Below, piece by piece: positions 42,280-51,819 of a stretch of DNA of 64,000 nt; position 1 is the first letter of the stretch; every line of letters begins with the position of its first letter. Both the position numbers and the translations under genes were made by a program. The notes beneath the pieces were generated by a model. The model did no database searches, had not been told where the DNA came from, and saw only the letters and a program-made list of their open reading frames with translations. Location: NCBI RefSeq assembly GCF_009828095.1, contig NZ_WTYP01000002.1, positions 935,001 through 999,000 on the forward strand, in the 5' to 3' direction. This DNA is from Pontixanthobacter luteolus (GTDB lineage Bacteria > Pseudomonadota > Alphaproteobacteria > Sphingomonadales > Sphingomonadaceae).

Positions 42280-45200
42280 CTAGGTGCACACCCTGATGTC
42301 GACGTCGCGCGTCAGGATGTCGGATTCGTAGCCGACCGTTAGCGTGTATTCCTGATCAGTGCACAGGTTGAGTTTGGCAGTTTGATCAGCATCGAGCGAA
42401 ATCGTGTAATTTCCGGGTTTGAGCCGTTCGAAAAAGTAATACCCATCGACCTCGGTCTTGGCATAGCTGACGATTTTCCCGCTCTCGTCACGCAGTCTGA
42501 GGCGGACGCCCGAGACACCGCGTTTCTTGCCATTCTTGTCGAAACTGACGGTGCCTTCGAGCTCGCTCAAGGCAATGATAGGGAACTCGGCCTTGTGAAT
42601 ACGGCCAGGGCGAGGGACAATTTCAACTCCATCCAGCGCCGGGGCGAGGGTGATATCCGGCAGACTTGAACCTTCCACCTGCAGGCTGACACCGCGCCCT
42701 GCACCGAGGCCGCTGAGCCGAGCGATACCCTGATCATCCGTTTTGCCGGTCTGGTTGAAGGCGATGAAATCCACGTCCGGCAGCGGGTGATCGGCAGGAC
42801 CGAAAACGCCGTCACCGTCAACGTCCCTGAAGGCGCGCAGGGACGCGCCGCCGGATGACGCAAGACCGGGGCGTGCGACGAACAGGCGGCCGCTGAGTGG
42901 GTCGCGGCCAAAGCTCAGACCAACGCGCAATCCTACCGAATAGGTATCGTCCGTGAATCCATAATTGCCATCCAGCGCGACGGTGAATTTGTCGAAATCA
43001 CGCACGGCAGAAAGTCCGACCAATGTGGATCCCGACTGGAACGCATAGCTGACCGTTCCTCTTATCGCTGTGTCTTTGTCGACAGCGTAATCCAGTTCCA
43101 GACCGGCTGAAACCAGTTCGGGCTGCGGCATCACCTGATAGCCGACCGAGACGCGGCCGCGCACCTTGGAACGGGTCGCAGTGGCAAGATCGAAATTGCC
43201 GATCAGCTGCGAAAATGCCTCGATCCCCGGGAGGCTTGTGTGCGAATATTCCAGCGTGTTTGAAACAAGGAAGCCCGGTACCCGCGTGGACGCGCGCAGC
43301 GAGGCATTCGTCTGTTTCCGGCCGCTCGCCGTTTCCAGATAGCGCGCCCTCGCGCTGAGCGGGATGGTCAGGCCGGTCACCGGGTTCCCAAGATTGAGCG
43401 AGGTGTTGAAATTAAGTTCCGTCGAACGGCGCAGGAATTCTCCGCCTGTGCTGCGGGTTTCGTCGATGAAGTCGCCCATATACTCGGCATGGCTGAGCGT
43501 GAACGCCGACCCGCCGAGCTTGCCGCCAATACCTCCGCTGAAGGCCATCGCACCGCCGTCAGCAGCCGCAAGATCAGCTTTCAGCGCGAAGCCGCCAAGC
43601 CCCGTTCGCACACCGGCCGATGCTGTCCACCGGCTGTCGTCGGTATCGGTCTGATACCATGCGCCGCTCATGACCGTGGTCAGTCCGGAACTGAGGCCGT
43701 AGCTGACTTCGGCGGTGGCGCGCCAGCTACCCTCATCGGCAGGCGCGATATAGTTCGGGCCGCGAACCCCTAATACATTGGTGTCTTTCTGTACCGCGCC
43801 GACGCGGTAAACCAGTTTGCCAGGTGGCAGGCGCCCGTCGCCGACGCTGATCTTGCGGACCTGTTCGCTGCGCTGCCCCTGCGGCCCAAAGAACACGAGC
43901 CGGAAGATGTTCAGCCCGAAATCGACCGGGATCTGGAGGAATTCGTACTGGCCGTTGACGGTTTCTCTGGTTGAACCGACGAGAATTTCATTGCGATACA
44001 ATTCGACTTCGTACCCGTCGGGCAAGATGCCGCGTAAATCGATACGTTCGAAGACGGAGAACGCCTGCTGCGGGGTATTCGTCACGGTAACACCGCGACC
44101 CGAAACACTGCGCAAGCCGACCGGCATCGACACGGTTGCGACATCACCCACCGCGAAACCTGTTGCAGCCAGCGGCCCCAGAAGGTCCGCATCAGGGTCC
44201 TGCCTGCCCAGCTCGATGAGCGACGCAGTCAGGCCGTTTTTGGTGTCTCCGCTGAGATAGGCCTGGGCAGTCATGAAGGCGAGATCGCCGGCCAGTTGCA
44301 AATCCCCCTCAATCCGCGGACCGAATACGCTGTCCGACAGCGCCCGAACTTCCACGTCCGCCAGCGGAAGCGATGCCAGAAGCCAGGGCGTTTCACTGCG
44401 CGGCCATTCTTGGCTGGTGCGTTTAACACCGCGGGTTTCAAGCCGGCGGCGCTCCTCTTCGCGCGCCATTCGTTCCTCGAACGGGAAGGGCTGGAGCGTC
44501 TCGATTAGGATCGCCTGAGAGCGCAAGTCGGCCTCGATTTTCAGCGGCAAAAGCTGCTCGAAAGCATCGGTACGCAGGAACATCTCGCCATCGAACGCGG
44601 CGGCAAAACCGGAGGGAAGTGGCTGCGACCGCCCTTCCAGCTCGAGCGTCCCCTGGCGGATATTGATCGACAGCGTGCGGTTCTCGTCCAGCGCCCAGCC
44701 ATTGGCATAGTGGCCATCATCGCTGACCGTGATCGCAAGATCGAGTATACGCGCAAGCGTGCCAAGCGGCAGGTAAACACCGTCACGCGTGCCGAACGCG
44801 AAAATGGTGTCGCGGGCATCGATACCCTTGATCTGTATCTCCAGGATCAATTCATCCTGATAGCTGAGTACCGGGGGCTGTGCGGATGCCGTGAACGCCG
44901 TTTGACGATCATTTCCCAGCTTTGCTGCCTGCGGGTTCTCCGGCTCAGACGCAGGCGGCTTGAAGAGACCGAGCGAGGTCTGAGAGCGCTGAGAAGGGAC
45001 GAGAGAAGCTGCCGGCGGCAGTTCCGCCTGTGGGTCAGGCCGATCGCCTTCGTCATTGGCCGGCGTGACCGTGCTCGAATCCGGCACTTTCGCCTCGACG
45101 CTGACCATCGGTATCGGCACGCGACGCGAAGGCAGCACGGACGCTATCGAGGGAACGCTGGCGCCGGGCTGTTCGCTGATGCCGGCGGGCGCAGCAGAGG

Positions 45201-46302
45201 GGGCAGCTGACGGTTCGGCTGGACCCTGCGGCGCGGCGCGAGCGGAAATGGTTCGCCTCGACCCGGAAGTTTGAGCCTGATCTGCTGCTTCTTGCGGGAT
45301 GCTTGGGCCGCTGTCTGCCAGTGCGAGCGCAGGCCCGCGCTGTTCGAAAACCGGGCCATCTAATGGCTCGGGCGCCTCAGGCTCTTCCGGCTGCGGCGCA
45401 GCAGGTGCTTCATCGGCACGGGCTAGCGCCGCTGGTTCTTCCAGCTCGGTCTCAACGCTCGGCGGCGTCTTGGCCGCCACCTGCGCAACAAGCTTGGAAG
45501 TCTCGGTTGGCGCGCCATCTGGCAAGGTTTGCTGTACGGCGCTTTCCGCAATATCCGGCGCTGTATCCCGGTTGCCGAGCCCATGTGGCAGCGCGTGATG
45601 TTGCTTCTTGCCAAAGGCTGGTTCGACTTCTTGGTCTGCAGCCGGGATGAAATCTGGTGCGGGGAACGCGTCTGCCGTCTGTTCCGAAGTAAGCGATTGC
45701 GTTTCGGTGTCTATTGCCGCGCCGCCGCGGTCGGATGTCGCAATTTCGACTTTATCTTCGAGGGGAGCGTTCTGCTCAGCCGGAAATTTCTCAGTTTGCT
45801 CCGTGCTCAGCGAAACGAATTCGGTTTCGAATGGTGCTTCGGTCTCAGTACCCGCTGACGGTGCCACCTCATTCGCTGGTTCAGGCGGCGCAATCAGGCT
45901 TGGCGAGGAAGCCGGCGCTGGGGAGGTGATGGGCGGGTGCCCATTCGAAGCAGCTGGCTTTTCCGTGATGACCAGCGAATGGTCACTGACTGTGGCAAGC
46001 AACCGCTCTTTTGGCTTCCGTTCAGTCGCCCGTTGGGCCGATTGCCGGGCAAGCACAGCGCCGCCCTCCTCTGACGGAGGCGGAGCTTCGATGGTCTTGC
46101 GCGCAAGCGGACCGAATTGCGGCCTCGGGATGTCGGCCGCAGTTGGCGCCGGACCGGTGCGGGGTGCGGGTTTCTCCGGAAAGGGTAATCCCTTGTCCGC
46201 AGCGTCATCATCATCGCTGTTGCGCGGTGTGCATCCCAACCCGAGCAGAACCGTCCCTAAACAGACAGTTCCTACGTTCCGGGCCAGCGGTTTTCTGGTC
46301 AC
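42280..46302 (-). CDS. Usher with lipoprotein-like signal and 470-residue disordered N-terminal extension
   Basis: This 1340-residue protein is about 500 residues longer than normal ushers. Residues 1-24 are a signal that ends in LLGLGC, a weak lipobox. Residues 25-490 are rich in Pro, Glu, Ala and Ser without recognisable fold. An usher N-domain begins near 495 ([15 protein letters not shown]), the barrel and plug follow ([29 protein letters not shown] near 770), and the C-terminal 210 residues hold two Ig-like units: one SdrD-B-like with a calcium-loop-like DVDGDGVFG near 1145, one carboxypeptidase-regulatory-like ([16 protein letters not shown]) near 1290. It overlaps the chaperone gene by 4 bp and should secrete the DUF4402 pilins upstream. 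Confidence 0.85.
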   Translation of the reverse strand: MTRKPLARNVGTVCLGTVLLGLGCTPRNSDDDDAADKGLPFPEKPAPRTGPAPTAADIPRPQFGPLARKTIEAPPPSEEGGAVLARQSAQRATERKPKERLLATVSDHSLVITEKPAASNGHPPITSPAPASSPSLIAPPEPANEVAPSAGTETEAPFETEFVSLSTEQTEKFPAEQNAPLEDKVEIATSDRGGAAIDTETQSLTSEQTADAFPAPDFIPAADQEVEPAFGKKQHHALPHGLGNRDTAPDIAESAVQQTLPDGAPTETSKLVAQVAAKTPPSVETELEEPAALARADEAPAAPQPEEPEAPEPLDGPVFEQRGPALALADSGPSIPQEAADQAQTSGSRRTISARAAPQGPAEPSAAPSAAPAGISEQPGASVPSIASVLPSRRVPIPMVSVEAKVPDSSTVTPANDEGDRPDPQAELPPAASLVPSQRSQTSLGLFKPPASEPENPQAAKLGNDRQTAFTASAQPPVLSYQDELILEIQIKGIDARDTIFAFGTRDGVYLPLGTLARILDLAITVSDDGHYANGWALDENRTLSINIRQGTLELEGRSQPLPSGFAAAFDGEMFLRTDAFEQLLPLKIEADLRSQAILIETLQPFPFEERMAREEERRRLETRGVKRTSQEWPRSETPWLLASLPLADVEVRALSDSVFGPRIEGDLQLAGDLAFMTAQAYLSGDTKNGLTASLIELGRQDPDADLLGPLAATGFAVGDVATVSMPVGLRSVSGRGVTVTNTPQQAFSVFERIDLRGILPDGYEVELYRNEILVGSTRETVNGQYEFLQIPVDFGLNIFRLVFFGPQGQRSEQVRKISVGDGRLPPGKLVYRVGAVQKDTNVLGVRGPNYIAPADEGSWRATAEVSYGLSSGLTTVMSGAWYQTDTDDSRWTASAGVRTGLGGFALKADLAAADGGAMAFSGGIGGKLGGSAFTLSHAEYMGDFIDETRSTGGEFLRRSTELNFNTSLNLGNPVTGLTIPLSARARYLETASGRKQTNASLRASTRVPGFLVSNTLEYSHTSLPGIEAFSQLIGNFDLATATRSKVRGRVSVGYQVMPQPELVSAGLELDYAVDKDTAIRGTVSYAFQSGSTLVGLSAVRDFDKFTVALDGNYGFTDDTYSVGLRVGLSFGRDPLSGRLFVARPGLASSGGASLRAFRDVDGDGVFGPADHPLPDVDFIAFNQTGKTDDQGIARLSGLGAGRGVSLQVEGSSLPDITLAPALDGVEIVPRPGRIHKAEFPIIALSELEGTVSFDKNGKKRGVSGVRLRLRDESGKIVSYAKTEVDGYYFFERLKPGNYTISLDADQTAKLNLCTDQEYTLTVGYESDILTRDVDIRVCT

Positions 46303-47255
46303 GGGATAACGAAGGTAAGCTCAGCAAGTCTGGCGCCGGGTTCGACATCGTCATCGGTGTAGGTGATCGTCAAAGTCCTGCCCGATACGATCGTGCCCGG
46401 CTCTGTTTCCGGGTCGATCGGAATGACCAGCTTGCGTTCTGCCAGTTCAGGATAAACGCCCACACCGCGGGCGAAGGCGACCGGACGATTGGCGCCCCTC
46501 GCAGTGATTTCGATGTCGCCGAATGCGGACCGGGTGCCAGAACGCGTCACAGTCAGGCCGATTGCCTGTGTTCCGTCGCGCGCAGTCAGCAAAACAGGGT
46601 TCCTGATGCCGACATCCAGCGTGGTGTCGCCAATGCGTACGATCACCGGGATCGAAATGCCGAAGCGCGGCTGGATGGTCACCCCGATACCGTCGGAGGT
46701 CTCCCCGCCGATGGCGTCGTCGATCGAGAAGCCGCCGCCTTCATCGTCAGGTATTGCGGTCACTTTGAAGTGCGAGCGGTATTCACCCGGCGGCACGTCT
46801 GCACTGGCGCGCGCCATCAACCTGATGATCTGGGATTCGCTGCCCCTGAGCCGTACGCGGCGCGGGGAATAACGCAGGAAGGGGCTGGCCGTTTTGACCC
46901 GGGCCTGTTCGGCATCGGTCAAGCCGTTACCGAATACGAGCAACCGGCCCTGATCGTTCATCCCCATATCGACGATTTCGATCTCGTAATCGCCGCTGTT
47001 CGTGGTCTTGTTGTAAAGACCGACCGTGGCGATCTGACGGCGGCCGTCGATAATCACGCGTTTCGGGAACAGGTTGATGTCGCCGAAACCGCCGACCGAA
47101 CCCTCTGGCGCTTCAGCCGCGACAGGGGCATCCGTTTCATCTGACTGCGCCAGTGCCGAATTGCCGCAGATGGCGCATGAAATTGCCGCCAAAGCAACCA
47201 GTGCCAGGCGTTTTGTCCTACCGAACAAGTCAGGATGAATAGTATTGAACGACAT
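46299..47255 (-). CDS. Periplasmic chaperone of the DUF4402-type pilus system
   Basis: This 318-residue protein has a signal peptide (residues 1-36, ending GNSALAQ), an acidic linker, and the two Ig-like domains of pilus chaperones: INLFPKRVIIDGRRQIATVGLYN and LRYSPRRVRLRGSESQIIRLM in domain 1 (the basic residues match the chaperone subunit-binding site) and GIRNPVLLTARDGTQAIGLTVTR in domain 2. It is longer than the Csu-type chaperone because of an acidic insert (DDEGGGFSIDDAIGGETS) near residue 170. It overlaps the usher start by 4 bp. Confidence 0.85.
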   Translation of the reverse strand: MSFNTIHPDLFGRTKRLALVALAAISCAICGNSALAQSDETDAPVAAEAPEGSVGGFGDINLFPKRVIIDGRRQIATVGLYNKTTNSGDYEIEIVDMGMNDQGRLLVFGNGLTDAEQARVKTASPFLRYSPRRVRLRGSESQIIRLMARASADVPPGEYRSHFKVTAIPDDEGGGFSIDDAIGGETSDGIGVTIQPRFGISIPVIVRIGDTTLDVGIRNPVLLTARDGTQAIGLTVTRSGTRSAFGDIEITARGANRPVAFARGVGVYPELAERKLVIPIDPETEPGTIVSGRTLTITYTDDDVEPGARLAELTFVIP

Positions 47256-47317
47256 TATGAATTCCGTGATGCGACCAGCGAAGCATGCCTCTGGCCTATC
47301 GCTACAGCATCAGGGAG

Positions 47318-47869
47318 TCACAGGTAAAGCACGGTGACATCGTAAGTCCCCGAATAGGTCCCGACCTGTTGATTTGCGCCCACATTCAGGCGCGCTCCAA
47401 CGCTGAGATTGGCGACCCCGTTTGTATCCATCCGGCCAAAGCCGAAGCCGAAGCTGTCCATCCATTGAAACTGATCGACAAGCATCGTGCTGGTGCCGTT
47501 CGATATGGTTGCGAACAACGGCACGGTCACGATGAAGCGGCGGCGAGGATCACCAAATACGGCAAACGAACCCGCGCCCTGGCCGCCCGCCAGTTGCGGG
47601 GTGGTGGTCGAACCGATGGCTCCGCCGGTTTCCGTTACAGCTCCATCGGTGCCGATGGACACGGTGCCTGCGGTTGCAGGCTGCATGATCCGGCCAAACC
47701 GCAGATCGGCAACATTCTGGATACCGATTGGCTCGATGATCCGGACTCTTGCCTGCCCCTGCAAAGTGTGCGTGTCCCCCGGCGCAGCGACTGCCTGTGC
47801 CGACAGGGTCAGCGCCAGGGCTGATCCGGCGGCGCGCAAGGCGAAGCTGAGTGATGCCGTGGAGGCCAT
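47318..47869 (-). CDS. DUF4402 pilin-like protein (distal copy)
   Basis: This 183-residue secreted protein has a signal peptide (residues 1-29, ending QAVAA) and the DUF4402 layout: APGDTHTLQGQARVRIIEPIGI at the mature N-terminus, LRFGRIMQP, FAVFGDPRRRFIVTVP, and a C-terminal VGARLNVGANQQVGTYSGTYDVTV strand. It is likely a minor subunit because a strong hairpin separates it from the preceding pilin gene. I chose ATG 47869; an in-frame start at 47905 would put residues before the signal peptide and lies inside the hairpin. Confidence 0.85.
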   Translation of the reverse strand: MASTASLSFALRAAGSALALTLSAQAVAAPGDTHTLQGQARVRIIEPIGIQNVADLRFGRIMQPATAGTVSIGTDGAVTETGGAIGSTTTPQLAGGQGAGSFAVFGDPRRRFIVTVPLFATISNGTSTMLVDQFQWMDSFGFGFGRMDTNGVANLSVGARLNVGANQQVGTYSGTYDVTVLYL

Positions 47870-47890
47870 TTCGCAAACCTGTCCGGAGGG

Positions 47891-47925
47891 AAAATAGGCG
47901 GGCATTCCTGTTGAATGCCCGCCTA
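47891..47925 (-). terminator. Strong hairpin after the likely major DUF4402 pilin gene
   Basis: TAGGCGGGCATTC and GAATGCCCGCCTA form a perfect 13-bp stem around a 5-base loop and are followed on the minus strand by TTTTCCC. It lies 14 bp after the stop codon of the upstream pilin and 22 bp before the next start. It works as a terminator or processing barrier that raises pilin output relative to downstream genes. Confidence 0.85.
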
Positions 47926-47938
47926 CGAAAGCCGAAGC

Positions 47939-48439
47939 TTAGTTGTAAGTGACGGTTGCGTCGTAAGTGCCGACGTAGTCACCGGCAGCCTGCGCTGCGC
48001 CTACCGAAAGCGTGCCGCCAACGGTGAAGGCCGAAGTACCACCAGCGGAGATGATCGCGCTGCCGACCGAGGGTGCAGTCGTGAAGGACATAGTCTGCGT
48101 GCCGTTGGTAACCGAACCAGGTGTAGTGGTGATGTCGAACAGGCGCGAAGGATCGCCAGTGACGTCGAACGAGTCAGCGGTGTTGACCGAACCAGCAACC
48201 AGAGTTGCGGTGCCGTCGTCGCTGCCTGCGCCAGCGGCAGTCACGGTTACCGAACCAGCGGCTGTGGTGTCAGGAATGATCGTACCGAAAGCAAGTGCTG
48301 CGTTTGGTGTGTGCGTAAGAGTGATCGGTGCAATGATTGTTGCAGTAGCGCTACCTGCTTCAGTATCTGTGTCACCCGGTGCTGCTGCGGCCGGAACTGC
48401 GATGGCAGCTGCGAAAGCTGCGAGAACGATTTTTTTCAT
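47939..48439 (-). CDS. DUF4402 pilin, candidate major subunit
   Basis: This 166-residue secreted protein has a typical signal (MKKIVLAAFAAAIAVPAAAA) and a compact DUF4402 domain: AGSATATIIAPITLTHT, LAFGTIIPDTTAAGSVTV, FDVTGDPSRLFDITT, and TLSVGAAQAAGDYVGTYDATVTYN at the C-terminus. It is the shortest and most alanine/threonine-rich member, without cysteine. The strong hairpin behind the gene and clean start support a highly expressed subunit. ATG 48439 starts the signal peptide; the frame to 48487 is not used. Confidence 0.88.
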   Translation of the reverse strand: MKKIVLAAFAAAIAVPAAAAPGDTDTEAGSATATIIAPITLTHTPNAALAFGTIIPDTTAAGSVTVTAAGAGSDDGTATLVAGSVNTADSFDVTGDPSRLFDITTTPGSVTNGTQTMSFTTAPSVGSAIISAGGTSAFTVGGTLSVGAAQAAGDYVGTYDATVTYN

Positions 48440-48607
48440 TTTGGTCTTCCCCAAAGGCTGGTCCTGGTCGGTGCACTCGGGGCGCACCTTTGCACAAAAG
48501 GCTGGTGCCCTTCGTGATGCTCTAAGGGATAGTGCTTAGGTCTTAACAATTTCTAACCGGAAATAAGGCTGCAAAATCAGACTACTTAGCAGTCAATTAA
48601 TTTGCCG

Positions 48608-49165
48608 TTATTCATAGGAGACAACTAAAGTGATCTCTGCGGCATAACTTCCGGGGGGTGTTCCAGCCGGAATTTCCAATTGTCCGCCGATTCTCAGCGT
48701 GTCCCTGCCGTTGGCATTCAATAGTCCAGCCGAATCGTTATTTGGCCTGTTCTCGCTGGCCGATGTAATTTGTGATACAACAAGATCCGGGGCCGGGCCG
48801 CGCTGCGCACTCGCCATGACCGTGGTGGGCAAGATTACACGGTATCCGCGGTCTTTTTCTCCCTGCACTGCATAAACCGCCGGACCTGGTGCGCACGGCA
48901 CCGCAGTGAGGCACATCTTCTTTGCAGACCCGTTATAGGCCGCGTTTCCTGAAGAGGGGTCGATGGTTACATTACCGCCCTGATTGGCTGACACTGCGAC
49001 ACCGCCAAATTCCAAACGTTTTTGAGCAGAGACAGAAATGGGCTTGATAATCGAGGCGCTGGCTACCCCTCGATCGGTAGAGGAGCCTGGTTCGGCCCTC
49101 AAGTCTACAGCGCACGTCATCGCGATTAAACCAGAAAGTATTGCTAGTTTCGCGCGATAAAACAT
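48608..49165 (-). CDS. DUF4402-like secreted pilin protein
   Basis: This 185-residue secreted protein (signal peptide 1-24, ending DLRAE) follows the DUF4402 plan in a divergent form: RGVASASIIKPISV, RLEFGGVAVSANQGGNVTI, then a cysteine pair (KKMCLTAVPCAPG) not present in the two downstream copies, and IGGQLEIPAGTPPGSYAAEITLVVSY. A ribosome-binding AAAGGAG precedes the start. A gap of 168 bp with AT-rich sequence separates it from the next gene, so that gene may have its own promoter. Confidence 0.8.
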   Translation of the reverse strand: MFYRAKLAILSGLIAMTCAVDLRAEPGSSTDRGVASASIIKPISVSAQKRLEFGGVAVSANQGGNVTIDPSSGNAAYNGSAKKMCLTAVPCAPGPAVYAVQGEKDRGYRVILPTTVMASAQRGPAPDLVVSQITSASENRPNNDSAGLLNANGRDTLRIGGQLEIPAGTPPGSYAAEITLVVSYE

Positions 49166-49266
49166 CTGGGCTGTATTTCTCCTTTGAAAATATTATTCAT
49201 TAAATACAACTAGGTATTTCCCCAAAGGTTCCGTAATTGTTCAGTGCGTCGCCGCAGTGGCGGCCA

Positions 49267-49800
49267 TTACCGGACAGAAATCAGAACGGCATCTGCAGGA
49301 ATCATCAGGCTCACCGTGCCTCCACCGAAATTACGGTCAACATCCAGGCGCCCGCCGACGTGAAATGTCCTTTGGCAAACGCGCTGGCGGCAATTGGGAA
49401 TGTTGATCTCGATGACCTGCCCTGCGGCCAAAGATGCATACCCGGGCAAATCCGTCTGGTACGATGTCAGCCGCGCCGTAATCCCGCCTTGGGTCACAAC
49501 GGGGGCAGCAGCCAGAACTAGTTGGATGCGCAGGTTCAATACCCGGCGGCTGTTGGAACCCCGATCGTAGGAAATCGTGAACCGTGCAGGTCCGGTATCA
49601 CCGCGGGTGGTTGAAAATACGCCGACGCTCTGGACATTCCCCGCTGGCCCGACGACCCGGTACCCTTGGTCGAGGACCGCGAAGGTGCCGAAGCGCAGTT
49701 CCGTCTGCGGGATTATCCGCAACTGTGCCGGTGCCGCCTGCGCCGAATGCTGCATCAGTAGGCACAATGCGGCCAGAATGGCGGACAATCGCCGGATCAT
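49267..49800 (-). CDS. Divergent DUF4402-like secreted protein
   Basis: This 177-residue protein has a signal peptide (residues 1-23, ending QHSAQAA) and a beta-rich domain that keeps parts of the DUF4402 pattern (LRIIPQTELRFGTFAVLDQG, CQRTFHVGGRLDV, GGGTVSLMIPADA). A cysteine pair (NCRQRVCQRT) is placed near the C-terminus. The ATG overlaps the stop of the upstream hydrolase by 4 bp. It may be a tip or base subunit of the second pilus system. Confidence 0.72.
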   Translation of the reverse strand: MIRRLSAILAALCLLMQHSAQAAPAQLRIIPQTELRFGTFAVLDQGYRVVGPAGNVQSVGVFSTTRGDTGPARFTISYDRGSNSRRVLNLRIQLVLAAAPVVTQGGITARLTSYQTDLPGYASLAAGQVIEINIPNCRQRVCQRTFHVGGRLDVDRNFGGGTVSLMIPADAVLISVR

Positions 49801-50777
49801 TGCTTTGCCAGCCAATCAACAAGCAAGGCGTTCACTTCGCCGGACCGTTCCTGCTGCGTCCAGTGGCCGCAGCCCTCCAGCATGTGCAGCCCCTGCAATC
49901 CCGGTAGCAATTTCGCGAGTTTTTCGAGGCTGTCCGGGCCGGCAAGCCGGGTCGCAAGATCACTGGTTCCGCCGATGAAAAGGCTGGGTTGGTGGATCAC
50001 ATTGCTGTCGAGTGCGGTCAACATCGCGTGATCGCGGCGCTGGTTGCGATAGCGGTTCAGCGGTCCATGGAAGCCGGACCGGCTGAACTCGCCAGCCAGA
50101 TAGGCTACGTCATCATGATCGAGCCAAGGCAGCGGCATCGGTGGTTCGGGCAGCCCCTTTAGCAGTCCGTCGCCTGGTTTTTTGTCCGCCGGCCAGGTGC
50201 CTTCGGGGGCATCGCCCGAAATCGCATAGTAGAACTTGCGGATTACTTCGGCAGGGTCTGCTTCCAGCTCCGCCTCTGCGGTGCCGACTTCCTGGAAATC
50301 GACCTGGTAGAAATACCGACCCTTTTGGGTGAAGAACTGGTCCTGCAGGATATCCGCAGAAACCGGACCGGGCGCAGAATGGGGTATCGACAGGCCGGAG
50401 ACGGCGCGGAAACGATCCGGATGGAGTAGCGCCGAAGTCCACGCGATCGGTGCTCCCCAATCGTGACCGATAATGATAGCGGGCTGATCAGGCGACAGGC
50501 TATGCGCAAGCGATGCCATATCGCCAGCGAGTTCAGCCATCGAGTATGCCTCCACCTCTTTCGGGGCCGATGAACCACCATAGCCGCGCACATCAACCGC
50601 CACTGCGCGGAATCCCGCCTTGGCAATCGCCGGCAATTGATGCCTCCAGCTATACCAGCTTTCGGGGAAACCGTGCACCATCAACACCAGAGGGCCGCTA
50701 CCCATCTCTGCGTATCGCAGGCTGATATCGGGCGCAGTACTTACTTTCCCGAAGACGATCTGGTCCAGAATACTCAT
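49797..50777 (-). CDS. Epoxide-hydrolase-like alpha/beta hydrolase
   Basis: This 326-residue protein has MVHGFPESWYSWRHQLP near residue 34 (HGxP oxyanion hole), the nucleophile in IIIGHDWGAPIAW near residue 100 (aspartate elbow HDWG, typical of soluble epoxide hydrolases and haloalkane dehalogenases) and the catalytic histidine in LEGCGHWTQQE near 305. Two lid tyrosines are plausible in the 140-215 region. The physiological substrate is unknown. It starts divergently from the dioxygenase gene, with 77-95 bp between them, and its stop overlaps a pilin-like gene start, an odd functional pairing. Confidence 0.87.
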   Translation of the reverse strand: MSILDQIVFGKVSTAPDISLRYAEMGSGPLVLMVHGFPESWYSWRHQLPAIAKAGFRAVAVDVRGYGGSSAPKEVEAYSMAELAGDMASLAHSLSPDQPAIIIGHDWGAPIAWTSALLHPDRFRAVSGLSIPHSAPGPVSADILQDQFFTQKGRYFYQVDFQEVGTAEAELEADPAEVIRKFYYAISGDAPEGTWPADKKPGDGLLKGLPEPPMPLPWLDHDDVAYLAGEFSRSGFHGPLNRYRNQRRDHAMLTALDSNVIHQPSLFIGGTSDLATRLAGPDSLEKLAKLLPGLQGLHMLEGCGHWTQQERSGEVNALLVDWLAKQ

Positions 50778-50872
50778 TGCGCACTAGCTACCACTGCAAA
50801 ACTTGTTTGGACAGTCTTGCATGGGTTCGAATGCGGTTGACTGCGCTTCATTAGGTGACAGAAGATCGGGCG

Positions 50873-51802
50873 ATGGAAAGCAATACAAGCCACAGCGCCC
50901 CGGCGCAGTTCGCGGCCGCTGGCGTGGCGGACATTTGCCTGTTCATTCGGGAGAACCGGTTGGCGATTGAACGCGCGCTGGTTGAACGCGGCGCGGTGCT
51001 CCTTCGCGGCTTCGATGTTTCGGACGGTCAGGATTTTGACGCGGCAGTGCAGGCATGGGGAGGGGAGAACTTCGCCTATGCCAAATCGCTATCCAATGCG
51101 GTGCGAGTAAACGTCACAGAGCGGGTATTTACGGCCAACGAGGCCCCGCCAGCGACCGAAATTTTCCTCCATCATGAGATGGCGCAAACGCCGATCTTTC
51201 CCTCCTCGCTCATGTTTTTCTGCGAGATTGCGCCTGAATCAGGGGGCGAAACACCGCTTTGCCGGTCCGATGTGCTGCTGGAAAAACTGCGCGCCGAACT
51301 GCCGGATCTGATTGCTTCATTCGAAGAGAAGGGCGTCCGCTATTCCAACACCATGCCGGCCGAAGACGATCCGGGCTCCGGGCAGGGGCGCAGCTGGAAA
51401 TCGACATTGGGGGCGGAAAGCCGGACCGCCGCAGAAGCGCGTCTTGCTGAACTGAATTACAGCTGGGAATGGCAGGAAGACGGCTCGCTCCGCATAACCA
51501 CGCCGCGTCTTGACGCAGTGTGGGTGCTGCCGAGCGGGGACAGGAGCTTTTTCAATCAGCTGATCGCCGCATATCGCGGGTGGTCGGACAGCCGCAATGA
51601 AGCATCCCAGTCAATCAGCCTGGGCGATGGCAGCCCGATCGATCACGCTGCCATGATGCGCGCAATCGAACTGGCATATGATCTGGTCTACGATCACCAA
51701 TGGCAGGTAGGCGATGTCGTATTGGTCGACAATTTCACCGTCATGCACGGCAGGCGGCCGTTCGCGGGCAAACGCAGGGTGCTCGCCTCGCTGTTTCGCT
51801 GA
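50873..51802 (+). CDS. TauD/TfdA-family 2-oxoglutarate-dependent dioxygenase (SyrP-like branch)
   Basis: This 309-residue protein has the non-heme iron motif FLHHEMAQTP near residue 100 (His-x-Glu rather than the His-x-Asp of TauD) and the distal histidine and arginine in NFTVMHGRRPFAGKRRVLAS near residues 286-305. GAVLLRGFDV near 40 and PESGGETPL near 130 are family blocks. The His-x-Glu branch includes SyrP-like aspartyl hydroxylases, so amino-acid or peptide hydroxylation is as likely as sulfonate cleavage. GTG 50855 is an alternative start. It converges with the aldo/keto reductase gene, 17 bp away. Confidence 0.86.
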   Translation: MESNTSHSAPAQFAAAGVADICLFIRENRLAIERALVERGAVLLRGFDVSDGQDFDAAVQAWGGENFAYAKSLSNAVRVNVTERVFTANEAPPATEIFLHHEMAQTPIFPSSLMFFCEIAPESGGETPLCRSDVLLEKLRAELPDLIASFEEKGVRYSNTMPAEDDPGSGQGRSWKSTLGAESRTAAEARLAELNYSWEWQEDGSLRITTPRLDAVWVLPSGDRSFFNQLIAAYRGWSDSRNEASQSISLGDGSPIDHAAMMRAIELAYDLVYDHQWQVGDVVLVDNFTVMHGRRPFAGKRRVLASLFR

Positions 51803-51819
51803 TTGCTGGCTGCCCCAGC

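Noticed and set aside
48530-48560. Possible CtrA site before the major DUF4402 pilin
   Set aside because: The best match is TTAA-N6-CTAA; spacing and half-site are both off, so the third pilus system cannot be placed under the shared element.
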